DNA of 64,000 nucleotides from Oceanospirillum sp048270425 (GCA_048270425.1 JBLWSY010000002.1:124001-188000), one strand, 5' to 3'. Positions 16,426-24,771 are shown, counted from the stretch's first letter. The notes: generated by a model not told the origin, from the sequence alone. Program-made: numbers and translations.

Positions 16426-17769
16426 GTGACTGATAAGCGATTTTCTTCTGTACCCCGTTCCCGACTTTCCCGTTTTGCACAGCTGGGATCTTTAGCCGGC
16501 AAAGTTGCAGGCAATGTTATTGCCGAAGGCAGTAAACACTGGATCAGAGGCAAAAACCCCGGTTTGCAGCAGCTTATGATCAGCCCTGCCAATGCACGGG
16601 ACCTGGCAGATAAGTTGTCGAAAATGCGTGGCGCAGCGATGAAAGTTGGGCAGATGATCTCGATGGATACCGGAGGCATTATCCCGAAAGAGCTGGCGAC
16701 CTTGCTGGAACGGCTTCGGGCAGATGCGGATCGTATGCCTCCGAGTCAGCTGATGGCGGTACTGGAAAAAGAGTGGGGGACTGGCTGGGATGAAAAGTTC
16801 AGCCGCTTCAGTTTTGAGCCCTGTGCTGCAGCGTCTATCGGTCAGGTTCATAAAGCCGTACTGGCAAGCGGTGAGCCGGTCGCCGTAAAAGTTCAGTATC
16901 CCGGTGTGCGGGAAAGTATCGACAGTGATATCCGCAATGTACAGGGCTTACTGAGAATGTCCGGGCTTTTGCCTAAGGATCTCGATCTGGAGCCCATTAT
17001 TGAGGAAGCTCGAATTCAGCTGCATCGGGAAGCCGATTACCGGTTAGAAGGCGAAAATCTGCAGCAATATGGAGAGTTGGTCAACGAAAATCTGGGCGAT
17101 GCGGGCTTTGTTGTCCCAAGCTACTTGCCATCGCATTCCACCGATTCGATTCTTTGTATGAGCTGGCAGGAGGGGGTGCCCCTTGAAGAGGCATTGCGCA
17201 CTCATCCTCAATGGTCTGATCAGATTATGGCAAAACTCTTTGAGCTGTTTTTTTCTGAGCTCTTTGTTTTTAAAGCGGTACAGACGGATCCAAACCTGGC
17301 CAATTATCTGCTGGATACCGCAAGCCAGAGCATTGTCTTGCTGGACTTGGGGGCACTGCGTTTTTATGACAAAGAGTTTGTCGTTCGTTACCGCAAGGCT
17401 TTGATTGCTGCCCGAGACCAGAATCGGGAGCAACTGAATCAGGCGTTACAGGAATTAGGCTTTTTTGCCAGCCGTAAGCAATCTGCTAATCAGGATGTGA
17501 TTCTGGATATTTTTATTCTGGCGGCAGAGCCTTTACGCTTTGATGGTCGTTACCACTTTGGTCAGTCAGATCTTGCTCAGCGAATACATCAGCGCGGTCT
17601 GGAGGTGAGCAGCAACCCGGATGCCTGGCACACGCCTCCGCCCGAGGTTCTGTTTCTTCATCGGAAGATGGCTGGCTTATATCTGATGGCTGCCCGGCTT
17701 AATGCTCAGGTCGATACTGCGACTCTGTTTGAAAGCTCTGTACGCTGTGAGTTTGTTCCCCCTGTTTGA
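16426..17769 (+). CDS. ABC1/AarF (UbiB-like) atypical kinase family protein
   Basis: A 447-residue member of the ABC1 kinase-like family. KVGQMISMD is the diagnostic KxGQ motif, AAASIGQVH the alanine-rich replacement of the glycine loop, VAVKVQYPG carries the ATP-site Lys, QTDPNLANYLL the catalytic loop and LLDLGALRF the metal-binding DLG. No C-terminal membrane helices are evident, unlike UbiB, and no ubiquinone genes adjoin, so it is better seen as a second, UbiB-like family member. Such proteins act in quinone or lipid homeostasis; the substrate is unknown. Start GTG 16426. Confidence 0.82.
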   Translation: MTDKRFSSVPRSRLSRFAQLGSLAGKVAGNVIAEGSKHWIRGKNPGLQQLMISPANARDLADKLSKMRGAAMKVGQMISMDTGGIIPKELATLLERLRADADRMPPSQLMAVLEKEWGTGWDEKFSRFSFEPCAAASIGQVHKAVLASGEPVAVKVQYPGVRESIDSDIRNVQGLLRMSGLLPKDLDLEPIIEEARIQLHREADYRLEGENLQQYGELVNENLGDAGFVVPSYLPSHSTDSILCMSWQEGVPLEEALRTHPQWSDQIMAKLFELFFSELFVFKAVQTDPNLANYLLDTASQSIVLLDLGALRFYDKEFVVRYRKALIAARDQNREQLNQALQELGFFASRKQSANQDVILDIFILAAEPLRFDGRYHFGQSDLAQRIHQRGLEVSSNPDAWHTPPPEVLFLHRKMAGLYLMAARLNAQVDTATLFESSVRCEFVPPV

Positions 17770-17808
17770 GTGTTTGAAGATAAAAAACAGTTTTTTACCT
17801 GTATAGAA

Positions 17809-17828
17809 TACTGTATAAATATATAGAT
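17809..17828 (+). promoter_or_regulatory. Candidate LexA operator (SOS box) of the LexA-like gene
   Basis: TACTGTATAAATATATAGAT: CTGT, 8 AT-rich bases, ATAG. One mismatch from CTGT-N8-ACAG. It sits 25 bases before the earliest start codon of the LexA-like gene. Confidence 0.55.
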
Positions 17829-17852
17829 CTGATATCAGGCACACCATAAGCC

Positions 17853-18386
17853 ATGAAGAGAGCGGTTATGGATACAGGTAAACAGAAACGCGAAACACTC
17901 TTTTTACTGCGGGCTGCAAGCAGTCAGGATCACAATGAGCTTTGGCAGGATGCACTTTATCTGCCGGAAGATGCCGAGACAGAAAGGCAGGGTCAAAGCT
18001 CGTTGGGCGAAATCCCGCTTCTGGGCTGGGTTACAGCGGGCTTGCCCATGGAGATCTGTGAGAATCACGATCATGTCAGGGTTCCGCAGCAGCTGGTAAA
18101 GAAGAATACCTACGCCCTGAAGGTGCGAGGGGATTCCATGATTGAGGCCAATATCCATGATGGTGACATCATCATAATTGAGCAGCGACAGAGTGTGGAA
18201 AATGGCGAGACCTGCGTGGTGATGATCAACAACCAGCACGTGACGCTTAAGCGTCTTTATATCGACCGCTCGGGAGTGCGTTTGGATCCGGCTAACAGCA
18301 GTATGTCTCCTATCACTTTGAAAAATGAAGATGTGCAGGTATTGGGAATTGTTATGGGTCTTAAACGTTCGCATTCGTTACAATAG
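17853..18386 (+). CDS. LexA/UmuD-like S24 self-cleaving protein lacking a DNA-binding HTH
   Basis: A 177-residue protein (or 172 from ATG 17868). The C-terminal S24 domain is complete: cleavage site Ala62-Gly63 in VTAGLP, nucleophile Ser95 in RGDSMIEANIHDGD and general base Lys133 in VTLKRL, at LexA-like spacing. The first 50 residues show no LexA winged-helix DNA-binding domain, so it is built like UmuD, though longer, and no UmuC gene adjoins. An SOS-box-like site precedes it. Possible roles are an SOS-induced UmuD-type accessory or a dominant-negative LexA partner; neither is proven. Confidence 0.75.
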   Translation: MKRAVMDTGKQKRETLFLLRAASSQDHNELWQDALYLPEDAETERQGQSSLGEIPLLGWVTAGLPMEICENHDHVRVPQQLVKKNTYALKVRGDSMIEANIHDGDIIIIEQRQSVENGETCVVMINNQHVTLKRLYIDRSGVRLDPANSSMSPITLKNEDVQVLGIVMGLKRSHSLQ

Positions 18387-18411
18387 GCCTTTTTGAGCGA
18401 ACCCGTTATCC

Positions 18412-19017
18412 ATGAGTATCTACCACAAGCCTGCCGCCGAAGTCCGAACAGAACTTGAGATCAAGCGCAGTCGTTTTATCTCTATTGCAGCTCCGGTGGA
18501 TGATATTCCCTCCTGTCAGGCGTTTATTCAGTCGGTCAAAGATGAATTTCCTGATGCCCGTCATCATTGCATTGCTTTTATCGCCGGTGCGCCTAATAAC
18601 AGTCAATGCTACGGGATGAGTGATGATGGCGAACCTTCCGGGACTGCCGGTAAGCCAATGTTTAATGTGCTGATGCGCAGTGGCTTAGGTGAAGTGGCTG
18701 TCGTTGTGGTGCGCTATTTTGGTGGTATTAAGCTGGGAACGGGTGGCCTGGTTAAAGCCTATTCTCAGGCGACTCAGATGGTATTGGATGCACTGGAAAC
18801 TAGGGAGGTGCGTCCGCATTTTGCCGTAGAGATTGAAGCGGATTATGCCTTTGAGTCAGATATACGCCACTGGCTGACCGAGCTGAAGGCGCGCAAAATT
18901 GAATGCCACTATGGGCAGGCAGTGGTCCTGACCGCAGAGGTGGAAGAACCTGACCTGCTAGCGGAAAAAATGCAGCAGGTAGGTCAGGGGCGTATAAGCT
19001 TTAAAGCCGACATCTGA
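18412..19017 (+). CDS. yigZ: IMPACT/YigZ family protein
   Basis: A 201-residue protein with the N-terminal IMPACT domain (SDDGEPSGTAGKPM and VVVRYFGGIKLGTGGLVKAY are the family's core motifs) and a C-terminal DUF1949 alpha-beta domain. Bacterial YigZ is a conserved cytoplasmic protein of uncertain role, related to eukaryotic IMPACT, a regulator of translation stress through Gcn2. It follows the LexA-like gene by 25 bases and may share its transcript. Confidence 0.92.
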   Translation: MSIYHKPAAEVRTELEIKRSRFISIAAPVDDIPSCQAFIQSVKDEFPDARHHCIAFIAGAPNNSQCYGMSDDGEPSGTAGKPMFNVLMRSGLGEVAVVVVRYFGGIKLGTGGLVKAYSQATQMVLDALETREVRPHFAVEIEADYAFESDIRHWLTELKARKIECHYGQAVVLTAEVEEPDLLAEKMQQVGQGRISFKADI

Positions 19018-19084
19018 TGCGTTTCGGAGCGGGCTGGAGTGCGGGAATACGTTGGGAATCCTAACGCGATCTGGCACACGCTTG

Positions 19085-19128
19085 TAGTAGCTTGACTGAG
19101 CCGAACTAGTAGCTTGACTTAGCCGAAC
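19085..19128. repeat. 22-bp exact-period tandem duplication at the 3' end of the PilZ gene
   Basis: TAGTAGCTTGACTKAGCCGAAC twice, head to tail (19085-19106, 19107-19128), one mismatch. The right copy holds the stop codon and last codons of the PilZ gene; in the left copy the stop triplet reads TCA. Confidence 0.9.
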
Positions 19129-19514
19129 AGGCTGGGAGAAACGGCAACACCGTCGAGCTTATCCAGATAGCTTTTCAGCACGGTTTTTTTATCCGCACTG
19201 AGTTTCTCGAAATTGAAGCCTAACAGGAATATTGTCTGAGACTGTCGGTGGCAGAACATTACTTGCCCTGAGGCCTCAAAAGGCTCCTCTCCCCCCAGAT
19301 TAAGTTGCATCGGAATACTGATATGTTCATCCGGGGTGAACTGCGCCCCCCGTGGTACAACTTTTAATACATCATCTTTTGGGCATTGAAGCCTGATTCC
19401 CTGATAGCATATATCAGTGGAACGGAGTTCCAGATCTCCGGAAGACAATTGCAGCTTTGCAGTCACCGCGACCTTGTATCTTGGATATCGACGACGCTCT
19501 TTCAAAGCCTGCAT
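19119..19514 (-). CDS. PilZ-domain protein
   Basis: A 131-residue single PilZ domain. ERRRYPRYKV holds the arginines that bind c-di-GMP (RxxxR), followed by a STDICYQGIRL segment in the DxSxxG position, where the first Ser/Gly residues are replaced (DICYQG). Binding is therefore likely but possibly altered. It is a lone gene with no flagellar or pilus neighbours. Its 3' end is duplicated (19085-19128). Confidence 0.78.
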   Translation of the reverse strand: MQALKERRRYPRYKVAVTAKLQLSSGDLELRSTDICYQGIRLQCPKDDVLKVVPRGAQFTPDEHISIPMQLNLGGEEPFEASGQVMFCHRQSQTIFLLGFNFEKLSADKKTVLKSYLDKLDGVAVSPSLFG

Positions 19515-19791
19515 TTTATTCTCCCCTTTCTGTTTGTTTTTTGATCAGAATAGTATGAAGAAGATAATGGTGACAATCTAGCAGGCTCTGGTAACAGAGT
19601 TTAATCCGGCAAAGCTGTTTTTGATTTAAAGCAGAAATAGAGTCAAGCCTGAGGGTTGGCGAGTGAAGGAAGACCTGAGTACTGGGCCGAGATGTCCGGC
19701 CAGTCTTTTTCCGGCCGAACATCCTAATAAAAAAGAGCCTGGGTGATTTTGGTCGGTCTAGTGTGCTCTTATTTGTTAGAGCAGTGGTGCT

Positions 19792-20169
19792 TCAATCTCT
19801 GTTTAACGTGCTTTGGTCAATTGCACTTTTTAAGCGTTCAAATTCCACCAGGTTGTCTGGTTGGAAGTAAAGTGTGCAGAACATTTTTTCGAATAAAACG
19901 CGCTTACCATCTTCGCCCTTAATCTTCTCTTTGGAGCTGCTGAAGTTACTGCTCATTGTGAAATGGAGAACCCGGCTTCCAGGAGGGAGTGGCAGAGTGC
20001 TGCCATCAATCAACTGTTTTTCTTTGGGGTCTTTCAGGCTATAGGAGGAGATTTCGGTGACCAGGTTGAGGTTGATGTAGAAGTGACTGGATACCGGCGC
20101 AATTACTTTTTTTCCACTTTCATTGTTCTGCATGTAGATGCCGCAGTTTTTGCGAACTTTCAGAAACAT
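19792..20169 (-). CDS. Conserved-looking hypothetical protein (125 aa)
   Basis: Not recognised. The frame has a good ribosome site (AGGAAGGCAG, 7 bases before ATG 20169). The protein is soluble, with alternating hydrophobic residues (FYINLNLVTEISSY, VLHFTMSSNF, MFCTLYFQPDNLVEFERL) suggesting a small beta-sheet domain ending in a helix; the layout recalls PilZ-like proteins but lacks their Arg motif. Both flanks are gene-free. A real gene is likely because of the ribosome site and the absence of a competing frame. Confidence 0.55.
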   Translation of the reverse strand: MFLKVRKNCGIYMQNNESGKKVIAPVSSHFYINLNLVTEISSYSLKDPKEKQLIDGSTLPLPPGSRVLHFTMSSNFSSSKEKIKGEDGKRVLFEKMFCTLYFQPDNLVEFERLKSAIDQSTLNRD

Positions 20170-20498
20170 ATCTGCCTTCCTGTTATTTACTTCGTTTAGC
20201 GAAGTTCTGGCATCGGTGTCAGACGCTTCGGGAACTTCTGCGAGAATAAGTCAGCAATATGATATTTATGTGACAGAGGATTGCTGCACTATTGATCATA
20301 GTTGCTTGTTACTGCCTTGTTGATATTTTTGCTGCACGGATCAGGCTTGCGAACAAAAAGACGGTATAAATCAGATAATATTGGCGAATTTTACAGAACA
20401 ACACCACTGAGTCATTGTGCAGTCACTCAAACTGATTACAATAGATCTCGCAGGCGAGAGAAGAGCTAATAATTGGGCCGGAAGAGAGAGTCATCATT
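20170..20498. other. Upstream region of phaR with two TGCTGCA elements
   Basis: No gene. TGCTGCA occurs at 20282-20288 and 20330-20336, resembling the TGC/GCA-rich motifs in front of the phasin gene; candidate PhaR autoregulatory sites. Confidence 0.35.
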
Positions 20499-20948
20499 TT
20501 GCGAGTTATCAGAAAATACGCCAACCGCCGTCTATACGACACATCAGAGAGCCGATATGTCACACTTGAAGATATCAAGCTGTTGGTGATTAACAAGGAA
20601 GAGTTCCGTGTCGAGGACTCTAAAAGTGGCGAAGATTTAACCCGCAACATACTGCTGCAGATTATTACCGAACAGGAAAACGGAAACCCTGCCGGTGGCA
20701 ATCCTATGTTCAGCAATCAGGTATTGCAGCAACTGATCCGCTTCTATGGTGACAGTATGCAGGGCACCATGAGTAACTACCTTGAGGAAAGCATCAACAC
20801 CTTCCTTGAGCAGCAAAAAGCACTGCGTGAGCAGATGCAGACCGCAATGACGGCCACTCCTATGGAGCTGATGCGCCGTGTTGCTGAGCAGAACATGAAG
20901 TTGTGGCAGAGCTTTCAGCCCAACAAGTCGCCAAAAGATGACGATTAA
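20499..20948 (+). CDS. phaR: Polyhydroxyalkanoate synthesis repressor PhaR
   Basis: A 149-residue protein. The N-terminal RVIRKYANRRLYDTSESRYV is the signature of the PHB/PHA accumulation regulator DNA-binding domain, followed by the PHB accumulation domain and a Gln/Met-rich helical C-terminus. PhaR senses PHA polymer and represses phasin genes until polymer forms. TTG 20499 is chosen because the family motif begins right after it and GGAAGAGAGAG lies 8 bases upstream; no ATG fits. A terminator follows and the phasin gene lies 219 bases downstream. Confidence 0.92.
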   Translation: MRVIRKYANRRLYDTSESRYVTLEDIKLLVINKEEFRVEDSKSGEDLTRNILLQIITEQENGNPAGGNPMFSNQVLQQLIRFYGDSMQGTMSNYLEESINTFLEQQKALREQMQTAMTATPMELMRRVAEQNMKLWQSFQPNKSPKDDD

Positions 20949-20970
20949 GACGTATCTTTTCGTTTAAAAG

Positions 20971-20996
20971 ACCAGCCAGTTGGCTGGTTTTTTTTC
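20971..20996 (+). terminator. Terminator of phaR
   Basis: ACCAGCCA/TGGCTGGT stem with 2-base loop and eight T. Confidence 0.9.
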
Positions 20997-21077
20997 GCCT
21001 GTAATTTGCCATTTCTATCAGAATCAAAGAGTTATAAACAAGCCTGAAATTTATATCGCAAGTGCGAACAAATCTGT

Positions 21078-21107
21078 TTGACAGTTAATTGTGCGCTGCA
21101 CTATATT
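21078..21107 (+). promoter_or_regulatory. Sigma-70 promoter of the phasin gene
   Basis: TTGACA (21078-21083), 18-base spacer, TATATT (21102-21107). Confidence 0.75.
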
Positions 21108-21132
21108 GCTTATTAACAAATGGTGCGGTGCA
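21092..21132 (+). promoter_or_regulatory. Candidate PhaR operators over the phasin promoter
   Basis: TGCGCTGCA (21092-21100), within the -35/-10 spacer, and TGCGGTGCA (21124-21132), just past the expected transcription start: two near-identical sites 32 bases apart. PhaR proteins are known to bind TGC/GCA-rich DNA at phasin promoters. Confidence 0.45.
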
Positions 21133-21167
21133 AAATAATTATCGGTCTGACCGATACGGAGGTCGTT

Positions 21168-21524
21168 ATGAGTTTATTTGATCAGTGGTCCACAGATCTG
21201 CAGAAAACCTTCAAGACCCTTTCTGAGTCTGCCAACTGGAAACCTGTTGAAGTGATGGGGGATCTGGCGTCCTCAGAAGCAAAGATTGCTGAAAAACTGG
21301 TTCATCAGCAGAGCCGTTACCTGACGGACTCTGTCAGTCAGTTCAGCAAGCATATGATGGATATGATGTCCAAGACTGACCCTGTTGCTGTTGCGGAAGC
21401 AAACTACAGCTTCTTCTGTGATCAGCAAGTGAAGGCAAGCAGTCAATACCTGTCTGCGCTGGATCTGATGGGCGAAGCCCGTGAGCTGATGACTGAAAAA
21501 CTGAATTCTGTTTTTACTCGCTGA
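21168..21524 (+). CDS. phaP: Phasin family protein (PHA granule-associated)
   Basis: A 118-residue helical protein typical of phasins (MSLFDQWSTDLQKTFKTL, then heptad-like stretches and NYSFFCDQQVKASSQYL). Phasins coat polyhydroxyalkanoate granules and control their size and number. ATG 21168 with CGGAGG upstream is preferred over an in-frame ATG at 21120, which would lie in the operator region. It is preceded by a strong promoter and two TGC-rich repeats, and follows phaR, its expected repressor. No PHA synthase is in the window. Confidence 0.82.
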   Translation: MSLFDQWSTDLQKTFKTLSESANWKPVEVMGDLASSEAKIAEKLVHQQSRYLTDSVSQFSKHMMDMMSKTDPVAVAEANYSFFCDQQVKASSQYLSALDLMGEARELMTEKLNSVFTR

Positions 21525-21606
21525 GCACTTGTTGTTCTCCGTCCGACCTTCCGGTTTTGCTCACAAGGCTACAGGGAGGCGGTAGTGTTCATTTGAGTGA
21601 TCACCC

Positions 21607-21629
21607 TGTCAGTTTTACTGACACTTTTT
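21607..21629 (+). terminator. First terminator after the phasin gene
   Basis: TGTCAGT/ACTGACA stem, 3-base loop, CTTTTTA. Confidence 0.75.
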
Positions 21630-21671
21630 ACTCTTTGCCCGCTCTTCCCTCCCTCTGCCGGGTACAGAGTG

Positions 21672-21695
21672 AGCCCCGTCATCGGGGCTTTTTTT
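21672..21695 (+). terminator. Second terminator after the phasin gene
   Basis: AGCCCCG-TCAT-CGGGGCT followed by a T-run; a tandem backup of the first. Confidence 0.9.
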
Positions 21696-21911
21696 ATGCC
21701 TGCAGTTTGCGGTCCGGTTCTGAAGCCCTGGCTGGTGTAGGTATCTGAGCGTGACATTAGTTTGATCAGATTTAAGCTTCAGGTCTGAAAGTCTCAGGTA
21801 AGTTTCTCCCACTTTGCTGCTTTTTTTGCGATAATGCCCACCAATTTTTTACGGCAAACAGGACATTTCGTTCCGTTAGCACATCAACGTTTACAGTGAG
21901 ATGAGGCAAAG

Positions 21912-23204
21912 ATGAAGGTTTTAATCATCGGCAGTGGTGGTCGTGAGCACGCATTGGCCTGGAAAGCAGCGCAATCTGAATCCGTAACACAGGTATTTGT
22001 TGCGCCGGGTAATGCGGGTACGGCTATTGAACCTAAACTGGAAAATGTCGCGCTGGATGTGCTGGATTTTGATGGTCTGGTCGCTTTTGCCAAGTCTAAC
22101 GAGATCGGTCTGACCATCGTTGGCCCTGAAGCGCCACTGGTTGACGGTATTGTTGACCGTTTTCGTGACGAAGGTCTGCGCATCTTCGGTCCGTCCAAAG
22201 GTGCTGCACAGCTGGAAGGTTCCAAGGCCTTCACGAAAGACTTCCTGGCCCGTCAGAATATCCCGACTGCTGAATACCAGAACTTTACCGAAATCGAACC
22301 TGCTCTGGCTTACCTGCAGGAAAAAGGCGCACCTATCGTAATCAAGGCGGACGGTCTTGCTGCAGGTAAAGGCGTTATCGTTGCGATGACTCTGCAGGAA
22401 GCTGAAGATGCGGTTAAAGATATGCTGGCTGGTAACGCGTTTGGCGATGCGGGCAGCCGTGTTGTAATCGAAGAGTTCCTGGATGGCGAAGAAGCCAGCT
22501 TTATCGTGATGGTTGATGGTAAAAGTGTTCTGCCAATGGCTACCAGTCAGGACCACAAGCGTGTCGGCGATAAAGATACCGGCCCTAACACCGGTGGTAT
22601 GGGCGCTTACTCACCTGCTCCTGTGGTAACGCCTGATATTCACGATCGTATTATGGCGGAAGTGATCATGCCAACGGTTGAAGGTATGGCTGCAGAAGGT
22701 AACGACTACACAGGTTTCCTGTATGCCGGTCTGATGATCATGGCAGACGGTACGCCAAAAGTGATTGAGTACAACTGCCGTTTCGGTGATCCTGAAACTC
22801 AGCCGATCATGCTGCGTCTGAAATCTGATCTGGTTGCCCTGTGTGAAGCCGCTATTGATGAGAAACTGGATACTGCATCTGCCGAGTGGGATGAGCGTCG
22901 TTCTCTGGGGGTGGTTCTGGCTGCGGGCGGATATCCGGGTGATTACAAAAAAGGTGATGTGATCTCCGGTTTGCCGGAAGCAGAACTGGAAGGTATGAAA
23001 GTATTCCACGCGGGTACTCAGCTGATCGATGGTCAGGTTGCTACCAGCGGTGGTCGCGTACTTTGTGCAACAGCACTGGGTAACACCGTAAGCGAAGCTC
23101 AGGCCAACGCTTATAAACTGGCAGAAGGTATCAGCTGGGATGGTTCTTTCTACCGTACTGATATTGGTTACCGCGCTATCGCCCGCGAACAGGGCGAAGC
23201 GTAA
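21912..23204 (+). CDS. purD: Phosphoribosylamine-glycine ligase
   Basis: A 430-residue ATP-grasp enzyme of normal length. It starts MKVLIIGSGGREHALAWK, the PurD N-terminal signature, and carries KADGLAAGKGVIVA for ATP binding and EYNCRFGDPETQ for metal binding. It makes glycinamide ribonucleotide, step 2 of purine synthesis. It stands alone; purH, its usual partner, is not adjacent. A terminator follows. Confidence 0.97.
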   Translation: MKVLIIGSGGREHALAWKAAQSESVTQVFVAPGNAGTAIEPKLENVALDVLDFDGLVAFAKSNEIGLTIVGPEAPLVDGIVDRFRDEGLRIFGPSKGAAQLEGSKAFTKDFLARQNIPTAEYQNFTEIEPALAYLQEKGAPIVIKADGLAAGKGVIVAMTLQEAEDAVKDMLAGNAFGDAGSRVVIEEFLDGEEASFIVMVDGKSVLPMATSQDHKRVGDKDTGPNTGGMGAYSPAPVVTPDIHDRIMAEVIMPTVEGMAAEGNDYTGFLYAGLMIMADGTPKVIEYNCRFGDPETQPIMLRLKSDLVALCEAAIDEKLDTASAEWDERRSLGVVLAAGGYPGDYKKGDVISGLPEAELEGMKVFHAGTQLIDGQVATSGGRVLCATALGNTVSEAQANAYKLAEGISWDGSFYRTDIGYRAIAREQGEA

Positions 23205-23256
23205 GGCTTAATCTGTTACTTCCTTCGGGAAAGCAGGTTGCCTTAAATACAGAAAG

Positions 23257-23281
23257 GCCGGAGCATCCCTCCGGCTTTTTT
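23257..23281 (+). terminator. Terminator of purD
   Basis: GCCGGAG/CTCCGGC stem followed by six T. Confidence 0.9.
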
Positions 23282-23425
23282 GATCTGTTTCCATCGTTTG
23301 TCATCAATGTCTTTCAGGCTGCTTATCAGTCGGCCATCCGTGAAGAAAGTAGTGATGACAGCCGTTGGCCGAGCTTACCTTAACCGGTAAATCATCAGGC
23401 AAAATAATAAACAAGGAGCTGTGTC

Positions 23426-23872
23426 ATGGCCCGTATCCGAATTGAGTATCCCGAAGCGAATACTCTGCATACTCAGACACTGGATCTGCGTATTACCGAT
23501 CTGAACTATGGTAATCATCTGGCCCACGATACCCTGATCTCTCTGATTCATGAGGCGCGCGCCAAGATGTTTATCGCCCATGGTCACAAAGAGATCGATA
23601 TCGAAGGTGTTGGCATTGTGGTGGCGGATCTCGCTATCAGTTACCGGGCAGAAGTTTTTTATCCCGATACTCTGATCATTGAGATCGCAACTGACGAGTT
23701 ATCCCGTAAAGGTGGTGATCTGATTTATCGGGTGACCAAAGCCTCTGACGGCGGTCTGGTAGCACTGGCGAAAACCGGTATTGTCTTTTTTGACTATCAG
23801 GAACGTGTTGCTGTGAACGTGCCCGAGGCCTTTAAACAGATGGTTGCCCTGGCTGGTTCAGGTAATTCCTAA
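23426..23872 (+). CDS. Hotdog-fold acyl-CoA thioesterase (4HBT/YbgC-like)
   Basis: A 148-residue hotdog protein. TDLNYGNHLAHDTLISLIHEAR fits the catalytic helix region of 4-hydroxybenzoyl-CoA thioesterase-like enzymes (Asn/His near the helix start), and VGIVVADLAISYRAEVFYPDTL the central strands. It should hydrolyse an acyl-CoA; the chain length cannot be read. It lies 9 bases before prkB, and the two are likely cotranscribed. GGAGCTG upstream supports ATG 23426. Confidence 0.83.
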   Translation: MARIRIEYPEANTLHTQTLDLRITDLNYGNHLAHDTLISLIHEARAKMFIAHGHKEIDIEGVGIVVADLAISYRAEVFYPDTLIIEIATDELSRKGGDLIYRVTKASDGGLVALAKTGIVFFDYQERVAVNVPEAFKQMVALAGSGNS

Positions 23873-23881
23873 GGGACGCGT

Positions 23882-24754
23882 ATGTCTAGAGAGTATCCGA
23901 TTATTGCCGTGACAGGATCTTCCGGCGCAGGTACCACAACGGTTAAGGATGCCTTTGAGCGTATGTTCAATCGTGAAAAGATTGAAGCCGCTTTTGTTCA
24001 TGGTGACAGTTTTCACCGGTACACCCGTGAAGAGATGACTAAAATTTTGCGGGAAACCCCGGAGCGGAAAAAGTTTCTCAGTCACTTTGCAGTTGAAGCC
24101 AACATGCTCGATGAGCTGGATCGGTTGTTTAATACCTATGCGGACAATGGCACGGGTGTTTATCGCCATTATATCCACGCCGAAGATATTGAGATGCTGG
24201 AGCAGGGCTATCGGGTCGGTACGTTTACTCCCTGGACTGAACTGCCGGAAGGAACCGACCTTCTGCTGTATGAAGGTCTGCATGGCGGTCTGGTAACGGA
24301 CGATTTTAATATTGCTCAATATGTGGATCTGCTGGTTGGTGTTGCGCCGACGATCAATCTTGAGTGGATTCAGAAGATCGATCGGGATACCAACCTGAGA
24401 GGATATTCTCAGGAAGCCGTGATCGACACTATTCAGAGTCGTATGTCGGATTATATGCAGTACATCCTGCCGCAGTTTGGCCGTACTCATATTAACTTCC
24501 AGCGTATTCCTACGGTGGATACTTCGAATCCTCTGGCGTTGCAGGATGTGCCGTCGAACGATGAAAGCATGGTCATCATCCGCTTCAAGGATCGTCTGTC
24601 CACTGACTTCCCCTATCTGTTGGCGATGGTGAAAGACTCCTTTATGACCCGCCCGGATACTCTGGTAATCCCAGGTGGCAAGATGAGTCTGGCGATGGAG
24701 CTGATCCTGACACCACGCATCCATGAATTACTGGAAAATCGCCGTTTCCGGTAA
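23882..24754 (+). CDS. prkB: Phosphoribulokinase (PrkB type)
   Basis: A 290-residue P-loop kinase (VTGSSGAGTTTVKDAF at 10-25) with the phosphoribulokinase motifs HGDSFHRY, VYRHYIHAEDIE and LLYEGLHGG. Length and motifs match class I bacterial enzymes such as Rhodobacter CfxP and Escherichia coli PrkB. The reaction is ATP plus ribulose 5-phosphate to ribulose 1,5-bisphosphate. No RuBisCO is in the window, and PrkB-like genes occur in heterotrophs with unknown purpose, so a Calvin cycle is not implied. Coupled to the thioesterase upstream. Confidence 0.9.
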   Translation: MSREYPIIAVTGSSGAGTTTVKDAFERMFNREKIEAAFVHGDSFHRYTREEMTKILRETPERKKFLSHFAVEANMLDELDRLFNTYADNGTGVYRHYIHAEDIEMLEQGYRVGTFTPWTELPEGTDLLLYEGLHGGLVTDDFNIAQYVDLLVGVAPTINLEWIQKIDRDTNLRGYSQEAVIDTIQSRMSDYMQYILPQFGRTHINFQRIPTVDTSNPLALQDVPSNDESMVIIRFKDRLSTDFPYLLAMVKDSFMTRPDTLVIPGGKMSLAMELILTPRIHELLENRRFR

Positions 24755-24771
24755 CACCTTACTTAATTTAA

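Larger units (their letters stand above)
21525..21911. other. Gap with two terminators between phasin and purD
   Basis: No gene supported; short frames on both strands lack ribosome sites. Two terminators occupy the first half. The purD promoter is expected in 21800-21900, where TGCGATAAT could be an extended -10. Confidence 0.4.

Noticed and set aside
16426..17769. UbiB of ubiquinone synthesis
   Set aside because: Family motifs fit, but the C-terminal membrane helices and ubiE/ubiJ neighbours of UbiB are absent.
19071..19086. TGGCAC...TTGTA as a sigma-54 promoter
   Set aside because: The distance between the GG and GC elements is one base short, and it points away from any start codon.
19516..19722. 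68-residue minus-strand frame upstream of the PilZ gene
   Set aside because: No ribosome site, no family resemblance, odd composition.
23858..24724. 288-residue frame opposite prkB
   Set aside because: Antisense shadow; prkB motifs are intact on the plus strand.
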